A program made the translations under genes and the position numbers. Of a stretch of DNA of 64,000 bases, positions 55,150 through 64,000 are shown piece by piece; the first letter of the stretch is position 1, and every line of letters starts with the position of its first letter. The notes below the pieces were generated by a model. It searched no databases. It saw nothing but the letters and a program-made list of their open reading frames with translations, and was not told the DNA's origin. Source of the DNA: Hanleya hanleyi (taxonomy: Eukaryota > Mollusca > Polyplacophora > Lepidopleurida > Hanleyidae). The DNA is taken from the NCBI GenBank assembly GCA_036873755.1, contig JAVTVY010020603.1:16776-80775 (forward strand), written 5' to 3'.

Positions 55150-58095
55150 AGAAAATTATCATGCCACAGACAATATTATATAATAAGCATGCCACAGACA
55201 ATATTATATAATAAGCATGCCACAGACAATATTATATAATAAGCATGCCACAGACAATATTATATAAAAAGCATGCCACGGACAATATTATATAAAAAGC
55301 ATGCCACTGACAATATTATATAATAAACATGTCACAGACAATATTATATAATAAGCAGGCCACAGACAATATTATATAATAAGCATGCCACTGACAATAT
55401 TTTATAATAAGCATGCCACAGACAATATTATATAAAAAGCCTGCCACGGACAATACTATATAATAAACATGCCACAGACAATATTATATAATAAGCATGC
55501 CACAGACAATATTATATAATAAGCATGCCACTGACAATATTTTATAATAAGCATCCCACAGACAATATTATATAAAAAGCATGCCACGGACAATATTATA
55601 TAATAAACATACCACAGATAATGTTATATAACAAGCATGCCACGGACAATATTATATAATAAGCATGCCACGGACAATATTATATAATAAGCATTCCACG
55701 GACAATATTATATAATAAACATGCCACAGACAACATTATATAATAAGCATGCCACGGACAATATTATATAATAAACATGCCACAGACAATGTTATATAAC
55801 AAGCATGCCACAGACAATATTATATAATAAGCATGTCACAGACAATATTATATAATAAGCATGTCACAGACAATATTTTTTAATAAGCATGCCACGGACA
55901 ATATTATATAATAAACATGCCACAGACAATATTATATAATAAACAGGCCACATACAATATTATATAATAAGCATGCCACAGACAATATTATATAAAAAGC
56001 ATGCCACGGACAATATTGTATAAAAAGCATGCCACTGACAATATTGTATAATAAACATGTCACAGACAATATTATATAATAAGCAGGCCACAGACAATAT
56101 TATATAATAAGCATGCCACTGACAATATTTTATAATAAGCATGCCACAGACAATATTATAAAAGCCTGCCACGGACAATTTTATATAATAAACATGCCAC
56201 AGACAATATTATATAATAAGCATGCCACAGACAATATTATATAATAAGCATGCCACTGACAATATTTTATAATAAGCATGCCACAGACAATATTATATAA
56301 AAAGCATGCCACGGACAATATTATATAATAAACATGCCACAGACAATGTTATATAACAAGCATGCCACGGACAATATTATATAATAAGCATGCCACGGAC
56401 AATATTATATAATAAGCATGCCACGGACAATATTATATAATAAACATGCCACAGACAATGTTATATAACAAGCATGCCACAGACAATATTATATAATAAG
56501 CATGTCACAGACAATATTATATAATAAGCATGTCACAGACAATATTTTTTAATAAGCATGCCACGGACAATATTATATAATAAACATGCCACAGACAACA
56601 TTATATAATAAGCATGCCACTGACAATATTTTATAATAAGCATGCCACAGACAATATTATATAATAAGCATGCCACAGACAATATTATATAATAAACATG
56701 CCACAGACAATATTAAATAATAACCATGCCACAGACAATATTATATAATAAACAGGTCACAGACAATATTATATAATAAACAGGTCACAGACAATATTAT
56801 ATAATAAACATGTCACAGACAATATTATATAATAAACTGGTCACAGACAATATTATATAATAAACATTCCACAGACAATATTATATAATAAGCATGTCAC
56901 AGACAATATTATATAATAGACATGTCGCAGACAATATTATATAATAAACAGGTCACAGACAATATTATATAATAAACATGCCACACACAATATTATATAA
57001 TAAGCATGCCACAGACAATATAATATAATAAGCATGTCACAGACAATATTATATAATAAACAGGTCACAGACAATATTATATAATAAACATGCCACAGAC
57101 AATATAATATAATAAGCATGTCACAGACAATATTATATAATAAACATGCCACACACAATATTATATAATAAGCATGCCACAGACAATATACTATAATAAA
57201 CATGTCACAGACAATATTATATAATAAACATGCCACACACAATATTATATAATAAGCATGCCACAGACAATATAATATAATAAGCATGTCACAGACAATA
57301 TTATATAATAAGCATGCCACAGACAATATAATATAATAAACATGCCACAGACAATATTATATAATAAGCATGCCACAGACAATATCATATAATAAACATG
57401 TCGCAGACAATATTATATAATAAACATGTCGCAGACAAGATTATATAATAAACAGGCCACAGACAATATTATATAATAAGCATGCCACAGACAATATTAT
57501 ATAATAAGCATGTCACAGACAATATTATATAATAAACCTGTCGCAGACAAGATTATATAATAAACAGGCCACACACAATATTATATAATAAGCATGCCAC
57601 AGACAATATAATATAATAAGCATGTCACAGACAATATTATATAATAAACATGCCGCAGACAAGATTATATAATAAACAGGCCACAGACAATATTATATAA
57701 TAAGCATGTCACAGACAATATTATATAATAAACATGTCGCAGACAATATTATATAATAAACAGGTCACAGACAATATTATATAATAAGCATGCCACAGAC
57801 AATATTATATAATAAACATGCCACAGACAATATTATATAATAAACATGTCGCAGACAATATTATATAATAAACATGTCAGACAATATTATATAATAAACA
57901 TGCCACACACAATATTATATAATAAGCATGCCACAGACAGTATTATATAATAAGCATGCCAGGACAATATTATATAATAAGCATACCACACAGACAGTAT
58001 TATATAGTAAGCATGCCACAGACAATATCATATAATAAGCATGCAACAGACAATATTATATAATAATCATGTCACAGACAATATTATATAATATT
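55150..58095. repeat. 28-bp satellite-like array, about 105 copies
   Basis: Unit: cagacaatattatataataa, gcatgcca (28 bp). Variants (gcatgtca, acatgcca, acaggcca, cggacaat) recur in blocks, showing higher-order growth; 55320-55600 resembles 56050-56300. Each unit carries two short palindromes (ATTATATAAT, GCATGC). It fills most of the intron that splits the transmembrane helix. Minus-strand open frames over it are by-products. Confidence 0.95.
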
Positions 58096-59873
58096 TTTAA
58101 CAGCTGATATGTTCAGGATTACAAGAAAATAGTTCTGTTTATTGACTTAAATGTAATTTGAAAATTTTCAATAAAAAAAAAACGGTTATCATTTTCAAAT
58201 ACTGCACGCAAACTATTCAGCTTATCAGGTCACACTTGTAGAAGTGAACTATTATCACCTGTTGAAGTGGTATCATTAGGATTCTCATATTATATATTTT
58301 TTTGATATTTTTTTCCGATTTGTATGCTTCAAGTAATTTTACTTTGCATGAATTGAACAGATATATTTCCCTGTTCTTAAAAACAGATTACATTTTATTT
58401 CCCTTGTGTGCAAAAATAATGAAGAAAAGTCCTCATTCTATCCAGTTACACGTCTTCACTTCTTCGATGTGTATCATACATTGCAATAAAATTCCACATA
58501 TTGTGTATGTTGTTTTGTGGAAGATCAGCTGCACTTCTTTTGTAAATGTTCTTGAAAGTCACAGTTTACTGATATCTACTGATATCTACACAACCCGTCA
58601 ACGTTGATATTCCTACCCATATATTTGGTACACAATCAAACCTGTCAATGTTGATATGTTGTGTGTTGATATTCCTACTCATTTATTTGTATCAAAACAA
58701 CCTATAAAGGATGATATTCCTACCCATTTATTGGTATCAAAACAACTTGTCACTATTGATATCCTACCCACTTTCAATGTTTGTATTCTCTCATTTAGTT
58801 GTTGGAGTTGTCTCCACAGGTTATGGTTTGGGAGTTGTCTCCCATGATTTCTAGTCATTTTCTTTGGGAGTTGTCTCCCCTTGGTCCATGCCTTCAGTGC
58901 AGAGATCGCAAAGTTGAATTGAAAAAAATGAAATTGAAAGAAGACAAAAATGGATAATCATCTTGACATTCATGTTTATTCTGATGTTGTGCATGTGGGA
59001 ATGGCAGCTTCCCACGTTAACTCTCTCTGTACCGACATTTTTAACAGATCCAAGCTGGTATCAACACTGTCATGAATATGAATGAAGCGAAGATATACTT
59101 ATCATCGCCCACGTGGTTTCAAAGACGATACTTCAAGCTTTAAAACAATATATTATATGATGAAAATATTTGTCGAGAAATTCCTTTTTTTTGTATGTCA
59201 AAGGCACTGCAGGCAATCACTGAAATATTTTCTATCGGTAGAATTGTACCGATACGGTACAGAGAGGGTTAATCCTTGAACAATGCTGTCTTGCCCCGGT
59301 TTCGGCAACACTGATGCACAGCACCGTGGGCCACAGTTGTTCTCATGATTCCTGCCCTAGATGTTTATAACATGCAGCACGTTTTTCATCAACTGGTGTA
59401 AATATGATAATATTGATAAAATATTCCCACCGTTTCAAGAAAAGATCAACAAGCTTACATTTATGTAAACTCTGGCAATCTCAGGTCGAACGTCAGTGTT
59501 GTCATCGATTAAAAATATATTCTGAGTTAAAGATATAGGAAAGCGCTCGGATTTATGAAACGGAGCTCAAGCGACCAGCCAGGTGTCGTTGCACCACCCG
59601 CTGCCATCGAGGACAGACCGCATTGTCCATGGATTAACTGTAGTGTAATATTTGTTTAATTATACATTATTCTAAGCTTAATGAAACTTTCATTGAATAC
59701 TGGGAAATATAGTGCATTTGTTTGAAATTATATCAGATATCATGTAAAATTTTCTCATGAATTAAAGGATAGGGCAAAGTGAAATTATACGAACCAGTAA
59801 CTGTTCAGCTTGCACTGCACAGACTGACTCTCCTTGTTACATGAAGTTCATATGTACTTCTTGAAAATTACAG
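58096..59873. other. Intron stretch with a short tandem repeat
   Basis: 58596-58780 holds about four units of roughly 45-50 bp (tgatattcctacccatttat, ttggtatcaaaacaacctgt). 58800-58890 repeats gggagttgtctcccatg, a short inverted phrase. No gene supported. Confidence 0.55.
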
Positions 59874-60037
59874 GTATTATTTTGCTGATCATAATCGCCA
59901 TTCTGCTGGTATGCATGTTTATACTCTGGAGACGTGGACAACTGAAAACTACGCTAGAGAGGAGGTTTACTCAAGCACGGTCCGTCATCCGGAACAACGT
60001 CAGAAGGGACCGCCAGACAATGCGCAAAACCTATATT
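59874..60037 (+). CDS. RTK exon 11: transmembrane helix and basic juxtamembrane segment
   Basis: Acceptor gaaaattacag, donor ATT|GTAAGT, phase 1 in and 0 out. With exon 10 it forms an uninterrupted hydrophobic helix (GLIIGIILLIIIAILLVC, then MFILW) followed at once by RRGQLKTTLERRF and more Arg/Lys residues. This is the stop-transfer pattern of a type I single-pass receptor, which orients the next exon to the cytosol. Confidence 0.88.
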
Positions 60038-60204
60038 GTAAGTATTCTGAAGTTCAGATAACATATATATAATACAATGTGATATTGAAGGTTCTGCCAA
60101 TACCTCATTAACACTTTGCATGAAGTTATGCAAATAATAAGTTGATTTTATTTTTATGAAAAATAACATGGAATTGGACTTTTTAACGCAATAAAACAGA
60201 TTGG

Positions 60205-60705
60205 TGAAAAACGTATTGAAGCCGTAACCTCTAACCCATGGTGTCAGAGTTTGATTATGTTCACGTCGTATAATATCCACTAGCTAAAATATGTCGGACG
60301 TTGTTGACTTGTTTTTGTAAGAATAATTAGAATTTTGTTTGATCGTCGCTATATAGCTGAAATATTACTGAACATGACAGTAAAACCTTAATTCTCTCTC
60401 TCTCGTGACGTGTGATGTGCATTGCACAACAATTGGGAATGACCCAAATCATCATGACCTCAACAAAGGCATTACGTTTTAGCTTTGTGACGTTGTTGGC
60501 GTTACAATAGAAATGTTGCCTAGAACGGTCATTATGATTGCTTGCTACGAACGATCGTAATCAGACTCTTGACGGCATGGGGCAGCAGGTCACGGCCTTC
60601 GCCGCTGCCGAACAGGCATGGTAATGGAGGTTTTCAAGTTTGTTTTCATTTAACTTTGATCATCCCGAAAAACAGTAAACCGCTGTTAAATGTCAAATAG
60701 AATCT
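60205..60705 (-). mobile_element. Foldback MITE-like element M, copy 3, with a SINE tail inserted
   Basis: Inverted relative to copies 1 and 2: gcacaacaattggga, cgttttagctttgtgacgtt, acgatcgtaatcagactctt, ctgttaaatgtcaaatagaa. A (TC)n SINE-like tail at 60347-60408 interrupts it, so the SINE came later. Confidence 0.72.
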
Positions 60706-60894
60706 CAATTGACATTAATTTAGGGTCAAAAAAAGTATGGGGTGTGATGAGCATTTGTTCGAACCTTTAAGCAGCAAATATTGTTACATGGTGGGGTATG
60801 GTAGATACAGTACTTGGTTATCAGTGTATAATTCAGCAAATTGAATGATCCATAAATTAACCATAATTGCATGAGCTATATGTTTGTTGTTTAG

Positions 60895-61090
60895 GCTGGA
60901 CTGGACCATTCAGATGACCTCTATGTCTACGGGAACATGGCGTTTGACGTGAAACCAAACTGGGAGATCCACGGGGGTGACCTTGACCTTCAGGATGTCA
61001 TTACCGAGGGGCGCTTTGCCCGAATATACAAAGGTGTCCTGACAGAACGTTCTGGTGCACCCAGAAATGTGGCGGCCAAGATGCTGAAAG
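60895..61090 (+). CDS. RTK exon 12: juxtamembrane and kinase N-lobe start
   Basis: Acceptor tgttgtttag, donor AAAG|GTATAC, phase 0 in and 1 out. It encodes LYVYGNMAFDVKPNWEIH, then the N-lobe: DLDLQDVITEGRFARIYKGV for strands beta1-beta2 and glycine loop, and NVAAKMLK with the ATP-binding lysine of beta3. The loop reads T-E-G-R-F-A-R-I where G-x-G-x-F-G-x-V is usual, so the first and third glycines are replaced. YGNM combines a YxxM (PI3K p85-type) and a YxN (Grb2-type) pattern; that is pattern only. HRD, DFG and the C-lobe lie beyond the window. Confidence 0.87.
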
Positions 61091-61329
61091 GTATACCCCT
61101 TTTATCAGATAGAGAAAACTGCTGGGAAACTAGCATGCAACCAGGCCACGAAACTTTCTATTGAATGACCACATGGTCCAATATTTGAGGCCGGGCATTT
61201 TCAAAATGCATGTTTCACTTTCAACATCCAGTTATGTCTGTCCTGTGTATTGATGGCCATTTGGGAAGGGAGTTAATATTACCACCTATTATTGTCAGCA
61301 GTTATTGTTAGCATTTATTGTCAGCAGTT

Positions 61330-61935
61330 ATTATACCCCCCGACACGTAGTGTAGGGGGCGTATACTGGTTTCAGCTTGTCCGTCCGTCCGTCCGTCCGT
61401 CCGTTCGCAAGTGGTCCTCTAGTGTGCATTCCGTACGGATGTCCGTACGTCCGTCCGTAACATTTCGTTTCCGGAGCATAACTTGACAACCGCCAGTTGG
61501 ATTCCTCTCAAATTTGGTATGCAGCTACCATACCATGAGACCTTGCTTGGGATTGCGTTTGGTGCATGTGCGTCTACAGGTGGCGCCACCTAGGGTCATT
61601 CCGTAACATTTCGTTTCCGGAGCATAACTTGACAACCGTTACTTGGATTCCTCTCAAATTTGGTATGTAGCTACCTTACCATGAGACCTCGATTGGGATT
61701 GCGTTTGGCGCATGTGTGTCTACAGGTGGCGCCACCTATGGTCAAAAGTTTCTCATGTCAGTCCGTAACATTTCGTTTCCGGAGCATAACTTGACAACCG
61801 CTACTTGGATTCCTTTCAAATTTGGTATGCAGCTGCCATACCATGAGCCCTCGCTTGGGATTGCGTTTGGCGCATGTGCGTCTACAGGTGGCGCCACCTA
61901 GGGTCAAAAGTTTCTCAAGTCAGTTCGTAACATTT
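61330..61935 (+). repeat. Hairpin/GTCC-type composite repeat (family f)
   Basis: Hairpin-like tataccccccgacacgtagt, gtagggggcgtata (61332-61365), then gtccgtccgtccgtccgtcc. Three monomers of about 155 bp follow (gtaacatttcgtttccggag, ctcaaatttggtatgcagct, ctacaggtggcgccaccta). A fourth is cut after cgtaacatt by the DIRS-like element B. Confidence 0.87.
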
Positions 61936-62234
61936 TTTACACAGTGAAACTGACCTTACTGACATATGCGTTCGTGTGCAAACACGGATTAACAAGTGAA
62001 GAAATTAAAACAATAGCACAGTTCATTTCCCGCCTAATCACCCACGCCAGCACTCAATCACAATAGATCTTCACTTCTTTACTTAGCTAGCTACTGTAAA
62101 GATCGTGTGTAAAGCTCCAGCGTATTACGGAAGGATTTTACGTTTACAACGAGTGATAACATCATCTACAAGTCTACAAAGCAACGAAAAGATCAAGTTG
62201 GGAAGTATTCTTGTGTATATCTGTCGATAAAATA

Positions 62235-62426
62235 ATGGCCTCTATGTTCTGTTCCGTCTGTGGGAAGTCTAAATCAACGACCGACTTACATTCTGTTTGT
62301 CTTGCGTGTCGAGGCAATATTGCTTGTGATTGTACCCATAGATGTCAGGAGTGTCAACAATGGCCCGATGATTTATTTCAAGATTTAATGACCGGGTCTC
62401 GTGCGGGTTCCCTTCCCCTGGTTTAA
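62235..62426 (+). CDS. DIRS-like element B, Cys-rich N-terminal Gag module
   Basis: ATG at 62235 opens 63 codons: MFCSVCGKSKSTTDLH, CLACRGNIACDCTHRCQECQ, QWPDDLFQDL, then stop TAA at 62424-62426. Paired CxxC cysteines at the same spacing style as in element A (MSCMSC, CPQC, CEEC) suggest a zinc-binding module, probably for nucleic acid or protein contacts. In element A the module continues in frame into the rest of Gag; here the stop overlaps the ATG of the next frame (TAATG). Confidence 0.75.
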   Translation: MASMFCSVCGKSKSTTDLHSVCLACRGNIACDCTHRCQECQQWPDDLFQDLMTGSRAGSLPLV

Positions 62427-64000
62427 TGTCGGAGACTAATATCATGACTCCGCCCTCCCATTTTATTGAAAATGGGACGGCGAAGAAGCCTGCATCGATT
62501 GGCAGTCCTTGGATGGGCCCTTTACGTTCTTTATTAGATAAAGGTATTGCGCCAAGCACTAGTACTTTTGTTTCTGATCTGTCCACAGGTAAAAGGAAGA
62601 AACAGGTAAAAGTAATGGGGTCCGTCCTAGATGAAGGTACGGGAGAGTCAGCCGAGGTCACAGTGGAACTGGATCTTCCCGAAAGTGTGTCCCCCATGGA
62701 AATCGAGACGAACGAGATGAGGACCACTTTGACTCCGGGCATAAACACTGGTGACGTTGTAAGTACGCCCGTATGTGCTGTTGGGAATGATATCACTGGG
62801 GGGACTCCCGCTGGGAATACCCCGATATCTAATAATTCCCAGGTGTCGTTTATTGGTCGTCAACCAATTTCGACACTCCCTGTTGCTCCAGGGGCAGCCT
62901 TAGGCATGGTAAGTGGTGCTGTAAATAACTATGGTATAATACCAGGTATAGTTAATTTCAGCACAGCAGACAATACCTCTGGTGGATATAGAGACAATGT
63001 ATCCATGGTCTTACCAGGAGTAAACTCCACGACCTTACGTAATACCCCAGTCACGGGAGTTATCACGCAAGGCCGGGTAGGATTAAATCCCTTGCAATTG
63101 AACACCTCTGGGTTGACAAACGCAGGGGATCGAGGTCATTGTTCTGCAGGAACAATGCCAGTTTCACACTTAATACCTCAGAGTGTTAATAGAAACAATA
63201 CGGCATTGTTCCAGTCACAACAGGGTATGACTGAGAATGGTTCTGGGTCGGGTGTCATAAACCCATATAGGGCTCATTATCAACTTCCTGTCAGCCAATT
63301 CCGGTCGCCTGCGGGTTCCGGTATGGTTAACTCCGGGATTCCGGTTAGGACTTTTCGTCCTTCCGGTCCCACTATAAGGAGGCCTGTTGTGACAAACCCC
63401 GGTGGGTTGAGACTTCCGGTTCGTCCGGAAATGCAGTGGGCTAGGCCTATTGCATCCCCTTATAGGCGGGTCTCTAATAGTCCACAAATCAATACGGGAG
63501 TTCCGGTTATTGATGGTTCTCTGTCTGCTGTTATTCTGCAAAGAATGGAACAACAGGCAGCTGAACTAGATCAGTTCCGGCGACTCTTGACTTCCGCTTC
63601 CGGTACTGTTCAGGTTCCATCCCCGGTTCCGACACAGCTTCCGATAGTATCGTCTGATCCGATTGATTTGTCTACTGACCCATCGATGAGACGTCAGGGG
63701 GTCGCGCAACGTCAATCCATTGAGGATAATGACAGTGATCATGATCCGGAGAGACGTTCATATTCAGAGGTACTAGAAGCTCTGTACGAGTTGTACCCTA
63801 ATATGTCACGACCCCCACCGCCGACATCCTCTCGCCTACATACTATGGCAGAGGCTCCGTCGACAACTACCATGCAGACGTCGTCACTTCCTGCGTCAGA
63901 TGCCATTCATGGTTTATGTTCCGTTCTTGATACGGTTTTAGCCCAGCCTAAAACAATGCAGGAACGTATTACAAGAACAGGAAAACGTGCACTCTTTAGA
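62426..64000 (+). CDS. DIRS-like element B, main Gag-like ORF (open to the window end)
   Basis: From the ATG at 62426 the frame is open for 525 codons to the last base. It contains KKQVKVMGSVLDEG then VTVELDLPES, matching KKQVEGTIEDVESG and VEVELPIEQ in element A. A Pro/Gly/Asn-rich disordered stretch follows, and near 63520-63595 a coiled-coil-like LQRMEQQAAELDQFRRLL, matching the MEQQRQEMKELRENM region of A. No Cys or enzymatic motif is seen. An open frame of this length, against the broken one in A, suggests a younger copy. Confidence 0.75.
   Translation, partial: MSETNIMTPPSHFIENGTAKKPASIGSPWMGPLRSLLDKGIAPSTSTFVSDLSTGKRKKQVKVMGSVLDEGTGESAEVTVELDLPESVSPMEIETNEMRTTLTPGINTGDVVSTPVCAVGNDITGGTPAGNTPISNNSQVSFIGRQPISTLPVAPGAALGMVSGAVNNYGIIPGIVNFSTADNTSGGYRDNVSMVLPGVNSTTLRNTPVTGVITQGRVGLNPLQLNTSGLTNAGDRGHCSAGTMPVSHLIPQSVNRNNTALFQSQQGMTENGSGSGVINPYRAHYQLPVSQFRSPAGSGMVNSGIPVRTFRPSGPTIRRPVVTNPGGLRLPVRPEMQWARPIASPYRRVSNSPQINTGVPVIDGSLSAVILQRMEQQAAELDQFRRLLTSASGTVQVPSPVPTQLPIVSSDPIDLSTDPSMRRQGVAQRQSIEDNDSDHDPERRSYSEVLEALYELYPNMSRPPPPTSSRLHTMAEAPSTTTMQTSSLPASDAIHGLCSVLDTVLAQPKTMQERITRTGKRALFR

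Larger units (their letters stand above)
3608..61090 (+). other. Receptor tyrosine kinase-like gene, 12 internal exons (partial)
   Basis: Twelve exons on the + strand have AG acceptors and GT donors, and their phases join without conflict (1-1, 1-1, 1-2, 2-0, 0-2, 2-0, 0-0, 0-1, 1-1, 1-1, 1-0, 0-1), giving 2685 coding bases. Order: EGF-like module, about 550 residues of ectodomain without a recognised family, a short basic linker, an FN3-like module, one transmembrane helix, a basic juxtamembrane segment, and a kinase N-lobe start with glycine loop and VAAK lysine. This layout is that of a single-pass receptor tyrosine kinase acting at the cell surface. The ligand cannot be inferred. The first exon(s) with the signal peptide lie upstream and the catalytic loop and C-lobe downstream. 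Optional symmetric exons could have been missed. Tyrosine rather than serine/threonine specificity is inferred from architecture only, because the catalytic loop is not in the window. Confidence 0.85.
61936..64000 (+). mobile_element. DIRS-like retrotransposon B (left part, runs off the window)
   Basis: Begins where the fourth family f monomer is interrupted, about 300 bases before its first ATG, the same leader length as in element A (about 305 bases without the LTR insertion). The leading bases (ttacacagtgaaactgacct) resemble element A's left end in style only. Its Gag-like product is related to that of element A. The right end, polymerase and recombinase lie outside. Confidence 0.72.

Noticed and set aside
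56937..57326. 129-codon minus-strand frame in the 28-bp array
   Set aside because: Three 28-bp units make an 84-bp, 28-codon period without stops; it is purely repeat-derived.
61091..61164. Extension of the kinase exon past 61090
   Set aside because: The frame stays open for 24 codons, but the sequence after VAAKMLK no longer looks like a kinase N-lobe and a GTATAC donor lies at the boundary.

Overview
The window looks like invertebrate, most likely molluscan, nuclear DNA. The coding sequence is split by long introns with GT-AG splice sites. The introns are packed with tandem repeats, SINE-like tails ending in (TCAC)n or (TC)n, repeats that open with runs of GTCC, and retrotransposons. This style is familiar from gastropod and bivalve genomes, but no species can be named from the sequence alone. 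I see no bacterial genes, CRISPR arrays or rRNA.

Host gene. One + strand gene runs across nearly the whole window. I can place 12 consecutive internal exons between 3608 and 61090, and every intron phase agrees with the next exon (895 codons in all). They encode an EGF-like module, a long ectodomain with no family I can name, an FN3-like module, a single membrane helix, and the juxtamembrane segment and N-lobe start of a protein kinase. This is part of a receptor tyrosine kinase-like gene. The signal peptide and the rest of the kinase lie outside the window.

Intron between exons 4 and 5 (17544-33731). It holds a degenerate DIRS-like tyrosine-recombinase retrotransposon (about 19621-33320) with inverted terminal repeats and an internal complementary region. 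A young 7.6-kb LTR element (19904-27489) is inserted just upstream of its first ORF. The LTR element has two apparently identical 270-bp LTRs, a 4-bp target duplication and a Gag-aspartic protease ORF, but no reverse transcriptase, RNase H or integrase. A second, related DIRS-like element starts near 61935, downstream of the kinase exon, and runs off the right edge.

Other introns. They hold minisatellites with units of 27, 35/41, 28, 46, 33 and 24 bp, several foldback elements, and at least seven families of composite repeat. These families share one layout: a short GC-rich hairpin, a GTCC-rich run, then tandem monomers of about 150-170 bp. The 35/41-bp array is a roughly 28-fold amplification of an exon end together with its 5' splice site.

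The most notable signals are the Gag-protease-only LTR element nested in a DIRS element, the splice-donor minisatellite, a TTCCGGT motif that recurs in all reading frames in the coding regions of both DIRS elements, and the shared layout of the hairpin/GTCC repeat families.
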